From: a virus | Length of the DNA stretch: 45,127 nucleotides | IMG/VR virus record: IMGVR_UViG_3300037808_001512 | Span: 1 to 45,127 of that record | Reading direction: 5' to 3' (one strand) | In this document: one piece after another, positions 5,524-14,721 of the stretch | Layout of the letters: every line of letters starts with the position of its first letter | How positions within the stretch are numbered: position 1 is the first letter of the stretch | The notes under the pieces: model-generated | The model's database searches: none | What the model was told of the DNA's origin: nothing | Seen by the model: only the letters and a program-made list of their open reading frames with translations | Program-made: the position numbers and the translations under genes

Positions 5524-6751
5524 TGTCTAGATCTTCCTCACGAAGTGCATCCTCTTTTCTTAATTTAGCACCTTTTCTTCTGTTTGTCAAGGAGCCGCTG
5601 TAATCAAATGTCTTTCCAATGACTCTTTCGAAGGCCATTAGAGCTTTGTCGGGCCTACCGGCGAGGTATACATCCATCGTTTCTTGTATCAATTGCTGTT
5701 TTTCGTTTTTTTGTAATTTTGATTCTTCTTCCATCATCCTAATCTCTAAATACATTTTTAAAAAGTATGTTTCTCCGAACTTTTTCAGAAGATCTCCAGA
5801 TGGATAAACTATTGGCGTTACTAACTTGGTTCTTGTTGAACCATCCTGGCAGTAATCGACTTCAACATAGTTATCGGTCTTTAAAAATTTGTATGCTGTT
5901 TCGATCATCGAAACAAACTGCTTATAATAAGAAATATGAGCAGCATAATATGCATTACCCAAAATGAATTCTGTATTATAGAGAGAGTATTTAGATGCAT
6001 AGCCTACCATCACTTGAGTACCTATATCTGCGATTAGGCGCCAGGGTGCGTGCATATCAACCGAAAACCCATAGCTTCTGCATGCGTTTAAATAGAACTT
6101 CCAGTTTGGGCTATTAACAAAATTATCTATTTTGTCTAAATCCTTTGAAAAGTCTCCAGACGAAATCTCTATCACAAGTCCTGTGGCAGTTATAGGGCAT
6201 AGGCGGTGTTTCATAAAGGCGGGCAGAGTGTATGGAAGGAGTTCTGTCACTGACTGCAGGGCATTTATAAACAATGGTATAAACTCCTCGAAGGTTCTGT
6301 ATCTAATGTTGTCGATCCTAAAAGCGTCTCGAATTCCAAGCAGTAGAGAGTTCATGTGAGCAGCGTACAGCTTTTTCGGGTTTTCATACGCCCTCACTGC
6401 ACGGATGGTACTAAGAAATTTATCTGATGTATTGAGTTTGCCCGCTACACGGCTCTTTTGAAATTGAAGCGATAGGTCAGCGAACGCATCAGCTACAAAA
6501 GGTAGTGCTAATAGTGTTGGGCTTAGACCATCCCCCATTTGAATTGACTTCGGAGTCTGCGACATCTCATTTAAAATTATTGGGACGTAGTTTCTGTCTA
6601 CCCTGCCATAAAGAAACTTTTCCCCACGTGTGAAGTCTTTAAGGTTATCATACCCTGCCGACATTCTTTCTATACTAAATTTGTAATTAAACTTTTTATA
6701 GAACAAGTCAATCGATGACTCGCTGTTCCCAAGTGTGTAATACGTTGACAT
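5501..6751 (-). CDS. unknown 416-aa protein between baseplate and polymerase genes
   Basis: Not recognised. It starts at ATG 6751 (GGAG upstream) with MSTYYTLGNSE and overlaps the polymerase start by 23 bases. It is mostly helical and has many aromatic residues. Notable stretches are DFTRGEKFLYGRVDRNYVPI (40-59), PWRLIADIGTQVMVGYASKY (near 240) and a charged C-terminal third ending RRKGAKLRKEDALREEDLD. No signal peptide, membrane segment or nuclease motif is seen. Its place just after the large baseplate gene favours a virion protein. The coupling to the polymerase keeps a replication role open. Confidence 0.6.
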   Translation of the reverse strand: MSTYYTLGNSESSIDLFYKKFNYKFSIERMSAGYDNLKDFTRGEKFLYGRVDRNYVPIILNEMSQTPKSIQMGDGLSPTLLALPFVADAFADLSLQFQKSRVAGKLNTSDKFLSTIRAVRAYENPKKLYAAHMNSLLLGIRDAFRIDNIRYRTFEEFIPLFINALQSVTELLPYTLPAFMKHRLCPITATGLVIEISSGDFSKDLDKIDNFVNSPNWKFYLNACRSYGFSVDMHAPWRLIADIGTQVMVGYASKYSLYNTEFILGNAYYAAHISYYKQFVSMIETAYKFLKTDNYVEVDYCQDGSTRTKLVTPIVYPSGDLLKKFGETYFLKMYLEIRMMEEESKLQKNEKQQLIQETMDVYLAGRPDKALMAFERVIGKTFDYSGSLTNRRKGAKLRKEDALREEDLDNAVSTYR

Positions 6752-6775
6752 ATTATATGTAGCTCCTATTTTTAA

Positions 6776-9700
6776 TTAGCGGGTGCACTTCTTGATGGGT
6801 CGGCGTTTGGTTGAATCTTTCGTGCCAGAGCTAGAGCCCAATTCTGCAACCCATTTTGCTTTTATCTCTGTCTCACACTTCCCGGGACCAAATGTGTTCT
6901 CTGCACGTATAACCATATAATAACCGCCAATGCCCATCTTTGTCAAGAACCCTTTTGAAGATTCTGAACCCTCTTTCCCAAAGTCTAGGTTAAGTCCGCC
7001 GGATGCGGGGGCAAAGCCGCGTGGATCGATATAAATATAGGTACCCGGTACAACGTTTGGGGCCCCATAACACGTTATGGTCGCGTCATAAACCTCTCTT
7101 AGCTGCATTAAACCATTATAGCCCTCTTGTTCGAACCTTACCTCTTTAAGGCCGGGAGAATCTGTTTTGCTAAGCTGGATATTCTTAACAATACCTCTAT
7201 CTTTTCCCAACACATAATGAAAGATGCCGGCAGCCGCATCTTGGCCGACATCGCCCCTCATCAGTTCTTGCGGTTGTGTACGGCCGGCATAAAATATTGC
7301 ATAGTTATAGGTTCGGTCTGGTCCTCTAGAATTTATGGGAGAGTCCCTTTCACCCATGACACGTAACACCGGGATTTTATTACTTGTGGCGATGGCTCTC
7401 ATATTTAGCTTTCCGTTTTTGCCATAGCCCTCGGTGACGTCACTTCCTTGCTGATCTATCAAGAATGTTATATCATCCAGACTCTTGCTCTTTCCATAAG
7501 AAGTTACACTGGACTGGAACATCCTGATTCGTTGTTTAATATTAATATCAAAACACCTATCCTCATTCAAAAATTCTTTGATAAGGTTATTTACGAGGTC
7601 TTTTAAAAATATTGGTAAGCTATAAACCACATTGTCTCTTTTAAGTGTTTTGTCTGTGAGCCAATCCATGAAGTATGCTGTCGATATCGGTAAATCTCCA
7701 ATATTGGCAGTGTAATATTCTCGTGTTGCGACATCTATTAACTCAATCGGGCCTAGAAGGGCACGGAACTTTTTAAAGTTATTATGAATTCTGCCTATCC
7801 TAAACTTTTCGATTTTAATTGCATCATTCCAGACGCCGGCTGGGACACCATCGGGTGCACTTCCAAAGCCGGCGTCACCCTCCTTTAGCGCGCCGTCGAT
7901 ATTGTTCAAAATTATATCAACCAAATCGCTCAAATAAAAGAAAGCTATGTACTCTTTCATATTAATGTCAGCAACACTCGTCTCAGACAGATCGGTTTTC
8001 TTCTTGTCTTTACCAGTAGTGGTCGCTTTATGTTTGGTATCGGCTCGGACTCCCTCGGCTTGTGCGGCAGAGTCATCTGTTTTACTGATGGCGTTATCGG
8101 ATCCGACAGCATCTGAAAATAGGTCGAATTTCCAATATGGTCCCTGACTGTTAAACGCCCTTAAACTTTCATACGGGATTGCTTTAAAATATACCTTTTT
8201 CTGACTTAAAAGCTGTGAAATAATGGAAGCCAATTGAGTTCTCTTATCATTGTCGATTTCTTCTGCCATCTCTTCTTGTATCTTTTTCGTCTCCTCCTCA
8301 TCTGTAGAACATTTGTTATGTAGAGCAGCCATTATCTGTGTTCTCTTAAATATCTTTTTTTGTATCTCGGGGTTGCTAAATATATTAAAGGAAATTTCAT
8401 CAAAGAATTCATCTACATAAGCCAGATAGTTTATATGAAAAATAACTCTTCCGTCTTCTTGTATCTCAAATTCATGAATTGTGGGAGTTAAGTTTAACGT
8501 AACGAAAGAGTTGTTGATTGAATCTGTTAATAAAGTAGTTTCTGCGTCTGTGGCGCCTTTGAGACGAAGTGGTTTGGCCCACCCAACCACCGCTTTAAGC
8601 CTAAAGTTTAGTTTTGCCAAGTTATTGAAGGCAACCTCAGAGTTATTATCACCGATATGGCCATATTTAGAACCGGTTTTTAAAGCAAGGTCAGCATATC
8701 TATATTCTTTGCCTGGTGCGCCGCGGGGCTTTAATAGGTCGTCAAAAGAACTGGCAAAAATAGACAGTTTTGCTTTTATACTCTTCTTTACCGAGAACGG
8801 GTCAGAACCTTCGTATGAGAACGTAAAGTTCTGTATTCCGACACCGAAACCTCTCTTGTCTGAACTGCGAAGAACACCATCAAAACTTTCATTATAGGTT
8901 CCATCAAAAGTCACCTCAACTTCTTTTTCTTCTACATCATCGGAATCCTTGTTATTTGTTGAGATCTTATACAAACGTATCATCGGTTGTAACTGCGACA
9001 GGAACTGTGGTTTTATATCGAAAAAGCTGGCGAATGATGGGTCTTGAACCATCTGGTTCATGAAGCCCCATGGTTGCCTGTCCGCCATAACACATGCGTT
9101 TGAATTGATGGAGCCGCTGGTGGTGTTGTACTCAACATATGGCTTTCTTTTGCCTGTTTCAGAAAGTAACACTGTTCTATATTCCACGAAATGCACAATA
9201 TTGGACAATAAGAGGCATTGTTCTTTGAACGTTCTTTTTGTTGGCTCTTGTGAGGCAGCGATGGCGGTGCCGACGTTGCCAAGCTTGCCGGCGCCGGAAA
9301 GACCAGCGCCTTTGACGTTTATGAGTCCCTGTAGTCTTGCCACTTCCTCGGGAGTGAGACCGTCTTCGCACCATTCTTTGTAGGTGTAGGTTTTCTCGCC
9401 ATATGACTCCGCATACCAATCAGCAGCTTCAGTAGTGGAGCCAAAGACAGCGTCCCATGTGGGGCTATAGACGCTACCGTCGCCATAGGTTTTCGTTTTT
9501 TCAGGAATGGGCATTGTGGTGTCGGCAATTGAGGCGTCATTTTCGATTTCCTGGCATGCGCGTTGTTTAAACGAAAGCTCGGCAAGTTCGTTTTTGGTGG
9601 CTTCGGAAACCTCCCTGCTTACCTCTTCGTATTCTTTTTGGTATTCTTCTAGAATTTTTAATTCTTTGTCCAGCTTATTGGCCTGCCCAACCAAATCAGT

Positions 9701-10207
9701 CATGGACGCTAAAATCTGGCGCCTGTCGTCATCGGTGAGCGGCGGGCCCAGAAGGAAGCCTAGGGTCGTCTGGTTGGCCGCTATAAAGGAGGATGCTTCT
9801 GCAGCAAGTGTATTGACGCCGGTTTGTGCTGCCCGGGCATCTTTGCGACTTTTCGCATATGCAGTGATCTTCCCTAAATTTTTGTCATCAAATTTGGGCG
9901 GCAGTGCTTGGACTCGATCATATGTCCTGTTCATAACGCCGCCATCTACGTCGACCCTAAGGTCCTCCAAATCTATGAACATTTCGGAATAATTAAGATA
10001 TGTACGATCACCAACCGTGAATCTTTTGGCGGAGCCGAGTTGATGTGTTTCAAGTTCGCCCAAGATTTTATTGGCTTTAGTGCTAGCCGCGGCAATTTCA
10101 GCGCACTTCGATGCTCCAGATCCGTTCGTTCCTGGCTGACACAACCATTCCACCACCTTTGGCATCAGGCCAGGGGAGTCTAATACACATTTACATGTAG
10201 TAGCCAC
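6776..10207 (-). CDS. large tail/baseplate structural protein, hub-like C-terminus
   Basis: A 1143-aa protein starting at GTG 10207, the largest gene here. The N-terminus is Cys-rich (TCKC, WLCQPG, SKC within 35 residues), followed by a helical, coiled-coil-prone stretch at 165-220 (KELKILEEYQKEYEEVSREV). The middle is rich in beta strands. The C-terminal third (from about 770) has strands and loops like the hub or tail-spike-base proteins of contractile tails: NYAIFYAGRTQPQELMRGD, then VPGTYIYIDPRGFAP, then GYYMVIRAENTFGPGKCET near the end. That ending recalls proteins that cap the tube or form the central hub. It is flanked by gp53-like and unknown genes. Best reading: a baseplate hub or wedge protein. 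A precise T4 equivalent is not assigned. Confidence 0.6.
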   Translation of the reverse strand: MATTCKCVLDSPGLMPKVVEWLCQPGTNGSGASKCAEIAAASTKANKILGELETHQLGSAKRFTVGDRTYLNYSEMFIDLEDLRVDVDGGVMNRTYDRVQALPPKFDDKNLGKITAYAKSRKDARAAQTGVNTLAAEASSFIAANQTTLGFLLGPPLTDDDRRQILASMTDLVGQANKLDKELKILEEYQKEYEEVSREVSEATKNELAELSFKQRACQEIENDASIADTTMPIPEKTKTYGDGSVYSPTWDAVFGSTTEAADWYAESYGEKTYTYKEWCEDGLTPEEVARLQGLINVKGAGLSGAGKLGNVGTAIAASQEPTKRTFKEQCLLLSNIVHFVEYRTVLLSETGKRKPYVEYNTTSGSINSNACVMADRQPWGFMNQMVQDPSFASFFDIKPQFLSQLQPMIRLYKISTNNKDSDDVEEKEVEVTFDGTYNESFDGVLRSSDKRGFGVGIQNFTFSYEGSDPFSVKKSIKAKLSIFASSFDDLLKPRGAPGKEYRYADLALKTGSKYGHIGDNNSEVAFNNLAKLNFRLKAVVGWAKPLRLKGATDAETTLLTDSINNSFVTLNLTPTIHEFEIQEDGRVIFHINYLAYVDEFFDEISFNIFSNPEIQKKIFKRTQIMAALHNKCSTDEEETKKIQEEMAEEIDNDKRTQLASIISQLLSQKKVYFKAIPYESLRAFNSQGPYWKFDLFSDAVGSDNAISKTDDSAAQAEGVRADTKHKATTTGKDKKKTDLSETSVADINMKEYIAFFYLSDLVDIILNNIDGALKEGDAGFGSAPDGVPAGVWNDAIKIEKFRIGRIHNNFKKFRALLGPIELIDVATREYYTANIGDLPISTAYFMDWLTDKTLKRDNVVYSLPIFLKDLVNNLIKEFLNEDRCFDINIKQRIRMFQSSVTSYGKSKSLDDITFLIDQQGSDVTEGYGKNGKLNMRAIATSNKIPVLRVMGERDSPINSRGPDRTYNYAIFYAGRTQPQELMRGDVGQDAAAGIFHYVLGKDRGIVKNIQLSKTDSPGLKEVRFEQEGYNGLMQLREVYDATITCYGAPNVVPGTYIYIDPRGFAPASGGLNLDFGKEGSESSKGFLTKMGIGGYYMVIRAENTFGPGKCETEIKAKWVAELGSSSGTKDSTKRRPIKKCTR

Positions 10208-10208
10208 T

Positions 10209-10547
10209 CTACAACCCCAGTACTGTCAGCGCATCTGCCAAATCTATCGGAATATCGATTACGGCGCCTTTTTTGATGTCACCCTCAGTTGGGTATCCGT
10301 TGTACCACGCGATCACCCACCAATACCTTGAATCATCGTAATATTTGTGGGCTAGCTTATAAAAGTGGTCGCCGACGCTCCATATGTGTGGCTCTGTGGT
10401 GACAGCTATGCGCTGCCTTATGGTCGGGTGGTGCATCGGGACCGTTGGCATCTGCTTAAGTTGTTTTAAGCCTCTCTTCTTGCGCAGAGATTCATAGTGC
10501 TTTGAGTCGTTGATTATCGGGTCTATTGAATTGTATCTTGACGCCAT
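10209..10547 (-). CDS. 53: baseplate wedge protein, gp53/LysM-like
   Basis: A 112-aa protein whose C-terminal half is a LysM-like fold typical of baseplate gp53: WSVGDHFYKLAHKYYDDSRY at about 57-76, then WWVIAWYNGYPTEGDIKKG and IDIPIDL. It is shorter than T4 gp53 (196 aa), keeping little more than the LysM part. In the tail this type of protein joins wedge units around the hub. Its neighbours (tube-cap-like gene upstream, large hub-like gene downstream) support the call. Confidence 0.75.
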   Translation of the reverse strand: MASRYNSIDPIINDSKHYESLRKKRGLKQLKQMPTVPMHHPTIRQRIAVTTEPHIWSVGDHFYKLAHKYYDDSRYWWVIAWYNGYPTEGDIKKGAVIDIPIDLADALTVLGL

Positions 10548-10585
10548 TTGTGTGTTTTCCTTATGTAGTGTTTGTAACCAATATT

Positions 10586-11785
10586 CTATGAATCGACGAA
10601 ATCCTTAATATAATCTGTGGCATCGTAGATTGCTTCCGGGCGGCCATGGACATCTTTGGAATACCCGCTGAGGTCGAAACCGGTTGCCTCGACACGATCA
10701 CGGGCGCCCTGGAAGTGTGCTTTATCGGCGCCCCAATCAGACTTGGCCACCATCGCATTGAAGACGTCATGTTTTATACTATGGCCTTTACCAGATGTAT
10801 AATATGCAACGCCTGCGGCCCGGGAGGCCTGGTTTGCTGCTGCATGGTCGGCGCCGGCCGGTGCTGTCTCGGGAGGTGGTGGGCCGGCGGCGTCGGGGTT
10901 GCCGTTGCCCGCGGGTATCTCTGCCGCTGCGTCTTGATTCTTCCACGGCATGTCGACGGTAAGTTCTGCCGCTGCCGCTTCCTCGGCCGCTTCCTTCGCG
11001 GCGGCATCCATTAACTGTTTGTTTGACTTTGTGACGGCGCCATATGGGAAACTTTCAACACTGAATGAATCATCGTCCCATCCTAAAACATCTTCATGAA
11101 TGACTGTAAAATCTATATTAATCTCCATCATCGTTGATAGAATTGTGTTATGACCATGGTGCAATAAACCAATATCGCTTGTCTCTAAGTTGTGGTTGAC
11201 ACTCAAGCTTGTTATAATGCCCATCAAACCCATAGATGAATCAGAGTCGGATCCATAAGATGCTAGATCTTCGGCTCCCACTGAGACAGGGCCGATGGCA
11301 TCGTGGCGTGTCATCTTTCTAATCAGGTTCATGACTTTCATTCTTAATACTGGGCCCTGACTCAGTGTGTTGGTTTGCCCATTGAGACTTTTATAACTTG
11401 GATATAAGAACTGTGTTAGTTTTCCGACTCTCGCCAGATTGTCAAATGCTTCTCCGGCAGTTTCGGCTGGAACCTTCAGTCCCAACGTAATTCGGCGTGT
11501 TGTCTGTTTAAAAAGCTGAATTGGGTCGGTTCTACCATATACCTGCTCTTCGGTCCAATCACTGTTATATGATTCATTCAGCGTTGTGATAAAAGCCTTG
11601 AAGAACACGTCTTGGCCGCTTGGTTCATGAAAGAATGACACAACCATCGCGGCGCCGCCATCGATGTTGGCCATCGAATCTGATGGGGATACATATGCGG
11701 TTGAGCCGCCTTCAGCGGTGGCGCCGCCGGCGCCTGGTGAAGTATATTTGTGTACATTGAAGTATCCGTCATTATTCTCAGCCAT
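10586..11785 (-). CDS. baseplate/tube-initiator-like protein (gp48/gp54 type)
   Basis: A 399-aa protein that starts in a one-base TAATG overlap with the tape measure stop. Residues about 60-140 (FKAFITTLNESYNSDWTEEQ, then GRTDPI, RRITLGLKVPAET, LTQFLYPSY) show the beta-rich pattern of proteins that cap or initiate the tail tube on the baseplate. The region 270-330 is an Ala/Pro-rich linker (TAPAGADHAAANQ). A C-terminal segment follows. In T4-type gene order the gene after the tape measure is usually gp54 or gp48. I am sure it is a tail protein and less sure which one. Confidence 0.6.
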   Translation of the reverse strand: MAENNDGYFNVHKYTSPGAGGATAEGGSTAYVSPSDSMANIDGGAAMVVSFFHEPSGQDVFFKAFITTLNESYNSDWTEEQVYGRTDPIQLFKQTTRRITLGLKVPAETAGEAFDNLARVGKLTQFLYPSYKSLNGQTNTLSQGPVLRMKVMNLIRKMTRHDAIGPVSVGAEDLASYGSDSDSSMGLMGIITSLSVNHNLETSDIGLLHHGHNTILSTMMEINIDFTVIHEDVLGWDDDSFSVESFPYGAVTKSNKQLMDAAAKEAAEEAAAAELTVDMPWKNQDAAAEIPAGNGNPDAAGPPPPETAPAGADHAAANQASRAAGVAYYTSGKGHSIKHDVFNAMVAKSDWGADKAHFQGARDRVEATGFDLSGYSKDVHGRPEAIYDATDYIKDFVDS

Positions 11786-14421
11786 TAGTTTGTGTTCCTC
11801 GCGCCATCACGGGTTACTTCACCAAGTTTGTTTTTAACAAAGGTGCCCATTTTCTGGCCGCCCACAATAAGGTCGCCGAGTTCAACCTTAACCTTGATTT
11901 CTTTGTCCTCTCTAGCTTTGCGGTCTTGCGAGAAAGCATTATCCATCACACCCGATAGCAGCGCTGCCGTGCCAGACACCCCTACTACTGCGGCGGTGGT
12001 GGTTGCCATGGCCATCGTGGCTGATAGCGCTGTTGTCTTCTTCTCTGGTAGTGCTGTAAGCTCCGTGTTGACCTTGCGAATACCTTCAGCTATGAGTTTC
12101 ATGTTAGTTGTGTCTATCGATGCAACGGAGTTAAAGAATTGAGTGAATTTTTCCATACCGCCTGTTGGTGCAAGAGTCAATATGGCAGCAAAAACAAGTA
12201 TGGCCCCTCCAAGGGTGGCGAGAGCGTATGCACCCCCGACCATGGCGGGAGCCATCCACACCAGCGCGCCAACAAAGATAGTGAATGCTAACATCTTAGC
12301 CGGGTCCATTGCGGTAAACATCACTGCTAAGCCTTTTGCCATCTCACCTATCCCCAGAGCAGCGAGGGCTACAGCGCCCCCGATCAGCAAGGCGGCGCCG
12401 CCGACGGCCAATAGTACTCCTATAGCTGCAGCGGTTGCTACTGCTTGTGGGCCGGCTACTAACGCTACTAATAAGATCATCATTGCGCCAAATGCCACAG
12501 TAAATCCAATCAATCCGAGGGTGGCCCATGGGGCGGCGTCACCTAGTCCCATAAACGACTTGACAAGTTCTGCGGCGCCTAGGGCGGCTAGATAGAAACC
12601 TCCACCAATCATCATTACGGAAGCTCCCAGTGCCAGCAAGCCCTCTGCGCTGGCCGTGGCTGACGCCCCGATCGTTTTGATAGTGCCAGCTATTGCTCCA
12701 CCAGAGGCGGTTACCTCGCCGGATGCAACTACAGTAGAGGTACCGACTGCCGCGATAGATCCGGATATAGTTTTAAGTGTCATAAGGAAGCTCGCAGCCT
12801 GGAAGATGGCCCAGGCGCCCAATAAAATATACCAGTGTTTAGCACACCATATTAACACGTTGCCTAGGGTCAGAAGACCGTCTGCTAAGGTTTTGACTTG
12901 CTTCTTTATTTCGGCAATCTTTTTCTCATCTAAACTCTTCATCCAGTCCCGTATATCATCTACCATTTCTGTCATAATGGGGATCATATCGATCATCAGT
13001 GTCTTAAATTGTTCTGTGATGCTTTGAATATCTTTTGTTCTTTCTGCAAGTTTCGCGTATTCCGCGGATGACTTTCGGGTGGCGCCTTCTAGGTTGCTCA
13101 TGTCGCCAGATAGCATACCAGCCAAATCGCTAACATCGCTCAAGCCAAGAGCGTCTGTGTAGAACTTTCTCTGGTAGTATGACATGTCATCGAATGTCAA
13201 GCCTGTATCCAGAATTGAGTCCCGAATCATGCCAAAACGTTCCGCGGGGTCTGTTGCCATCATGAGGTCCATGGCATTGACAAAGTTTCCACCCAAAGCT
13301 GCATTTAGCTTGCCGGCTTGTTCAGCGGCGCCTTCGAATGTATCAAATTTATCGGTGATAGCTAGAATCTTGCTCATTTCAAGACCGGTTGTCTTAGAAA
13401 CGATCGCGAGGTCTTTAAACGCTCGAATTCCCTGATCTCCCATCTTTGCAAGTGAACCGCCCATATTTGCGAAGTCTGCACCAAGCTGTTGTGGGGCCAC
13501 ACCAATGATGGTTGCGAAATCAGCGATGTCTCTCGCCGCGGTCGCAGCACCTTCGGCGGTTTGACCGAATGCCTTTGTTGAAGTCTGCATTCCCTTGGCA
13601 AAGTCAGCGCTGCTGACACCAACCTCACCCAATAGTGCGCCGGTTTTTGCAATGCTCTTTTGAGCAGATTCGTTAATCATCGTGAAGTCAGTGTAAGTAC
13701 CATATAACGACTCCATCGTGGCGCTCATTTCTTTTAGCTCAACACCATACAAACGTGTTTGTTCGTAGTTTTCTGTCATGCTGCGGGCCATCTTATCGCC
13801 GGCGCCGGTTGCTCGTTTAAAGCCAGATTCGGCTTCATCGGCGGCAATTGCGACTTCTATGAGCTTTTGCACAAAAGAAGTTAGAAGACCGGCGCCGAGT
13901 GATGTGACAAAACTGCCAATAGAAGCAGATCCACCTCTAAATGCCTTTATCATATTCTTCATGGTCTTGACATTGAAGATCGACATTAAGTCTCCTCCAA
14001 CAAGCCCAGAACTCAGTGTATCTCCCAATTCTTTGGCTGCTACTCGGCCTTCTCGTATCGCTTCTGTTGCGTTATTGAGTTTTTTAAGGAGGTGATCGGC
14101 TTCTTTAACTTGTGCCGCTTGCAGCTTAAGCAGTTTCATTGCTTCTTCGCCGGAGACCTCACCAGCGTCAATCTGTTCTTTAAGTACCCTTAGCTTCTCT
14201 TCTTCTATGGCAAGGGCATTCGTGGCCCGAAGAATTTTTGCATCGTCTGATTTACCAAGGGCGTCATATATCTTGGCTTGGTCCTGCAAGTCTTTGAGGG
14301 ATTGTTTTCTCTTGCCAGAAAGTGCTTCTTCAATAGTTTTAAGGGTGTTTGCATGATCAATCTGTTTCTGTTTCTCTGCAGTTACGTCCTGTTCGTTTTT
14401 TACGTCTTTATCGTCAGCCAT
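11785..14421 (-). CDS. tail tape measure protein
   Basis: An 878-aa protein. The charged, coiled-coil N-terminal region (about 1-120) is Lys/Glu/Leu-rich. Segments 120-500 have the helical, Ala/Gly-rich repeats of tape measures (for example GYGVELKEM-like stretches and FGQTAEGAATAARDIADFAT). From about 515 to 775 there are several strongly hydrophobic helices (LLGAWAIFQAASFLMTL, GFTVAFGAMMILLVALVAG, FVGALVWMAPAMVGGAYALA) that could line or breach the membrane at ejection. The C-terminus is basic. Length sets the tail length by family rule. It follows the gp26-like/chaperone pair and has its own terminator and ACTATTTA motif upstream. Confidence 0.85.
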   Translation of the reverse strand: MADDKDVKNEQDVTAEKQKQIDHANTLKTIEEALSGKRKQSLKDLQDQAKIYDALGKSDDAKILRATNALAIEEEKLRVLKEQIDAGEVSGEEAMKLLKLQAAQVKEADHLLKKLNNATEAIREGRVAAKELGDTLSSGLVGGDLMSIFNVKTMKNMIKAFRGGSASIGSFVTSLGAGLLTSFVQKLIEVAIAADEAESGFKRATGAGDKMARSMTENYEQTRLYGVELKEMSATMESLYGTYTDFTMINESAQKSIAKTGALLGEVGVSSADFAKGMQTSTKAFGQTAEGAATAARDIADFATIIGVAPQQLGADFANMGGSLAKMGDQGIRAFKDLAIVSKTTGLEMSKILAITDKFDTFEGAAEQAGKLNAALGGNFVNAMDLMMATDPAERFGMIRDSILDTGLTFDDMSYYQRKFYTDALGLSDVSDLAGMLSGDMSNLEGATRKSSAEYAKLAERTKDIQSITEQFKTLMIDMIPIMTEMVDDIRDWMKSLDEKKIAEIKKQVKTLADGLLTLGNVLIWCAKHWYILLGAWAIFQAASFLMTLKTISGSIAAVGTSTVVASGEVTASGGAIAGTIKTIGASATASAEGLLALGASVMMIGGGFYLAALGAAELVKSFMGLGDAAPWATLGLIGFTVAFGAMMILLVALVAGPQAVATAAAIGVLLAVGGAALLIGGAVALAALGIGEMAKGLAVMFTAMDPAKMLAFTIFVGALVWMAPAMVGGAYALATLGGAILVFAAILTLAPTGGMEKFTQFFNSVASIDTTNMKLIAEGIRKVNTELTALPEKKTTALSATMAMATTTAAVVGVSGTAALLSGVMDNAFSQDRKAREDKEIKVKVELGDLIVGGQKMGTFVKNKLGEVTRDGARNTN

Positions 14422-14442
14422 AAATAAACCCTCGCTATGAAG

Positions 14443-14450
14443 TAAATAGT
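14443..14450 (-). promoter_or_regulatory. late-promoter-like motif before the tape measure gene
   Basis: ACTATTTA on the coding strand, 22 bases before the ATG and directly downstream of a terminator hairpin. It is one of eight intergenic copies in the window. Confidence 0.5.
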
Positions 14451-14456
14451 TTTATA

Positions 14457-14485
14457 TAGAAAAAGACAAGGTTCTAAACCTTGTC
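14457..14485 (-). terminator. rho-independent terminator after the chaperone gene
   Basis: A perfect 9-bp stem (GACAAGGTT/AACCTTGTC) with a three-base loop, followed by CTTTTTCT, on the minus strand. It overlaps the last bases of the upstream gene and separates the tube/gp26 unit from the tape measure unit. Confidence 0.8.
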
Positions 14486-14717
14486 AATATTTCTTAGAAA
14501 ATGTCTTTGGAACTTGCGGCTGATTTTGCGAAGTTAAGGTTTGTGATTTGCTGCCGCCCTTCGAGGCATTTTCTACTGCTTCATTCTCTTGCTCTATCTG
14601 TGTTAAGAGCCTATCAACAAACCATTTTCGCAAACCAACAGGTAGGTTATATGCCTCAATGAATGACCAGCCACCAGAATACTTTAAAAAGAAGAACTGC
14701 TCATATATGTTCTCCAT
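14484..14717 (-). CDS. tail assembly chaperone-like second frame (gpGT-type position)
   Basis: A 77-aa protein from ATG 14717, starting four bases after the stop of the gp26-like gene and with no ribosome binding site of its own. The open frame runs on upstream at least to a GTG at 14792, inside the gp26-like gene, in the +1 (equally -2) frame. The two frames are joined at a run of seven T. The peptide (YEQFFFLKYSGGWSFIEAY, then LPVGLRKWFVDRLLTQIEQE) is helical and resembles small phage tail chaperones. Its place directly before the tape measure gene is that of lambda gpGT, where a frameshift makes the fusion. Either reinitiation or frameshifting could produce it. Confidence 0.6.
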   Translation of the reverse strand: MENIYEQFFFLKYSGGWSFIEAYNLPVGLRKWFVDRLLTQIEQENEAVENASKGGSKSQTLTSQNQPQVPKTFSKKY

Positions 14718-14721
14718 GTAA

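Noticed and set aside
9507-9992. 161-aa open frame on the plus strand
   Set aside because: Lies wholly inside the 1143-aa baseplate gene on the opposite strand, has no ribosome binding site, and its composition mirrors the antisense of the real gene.
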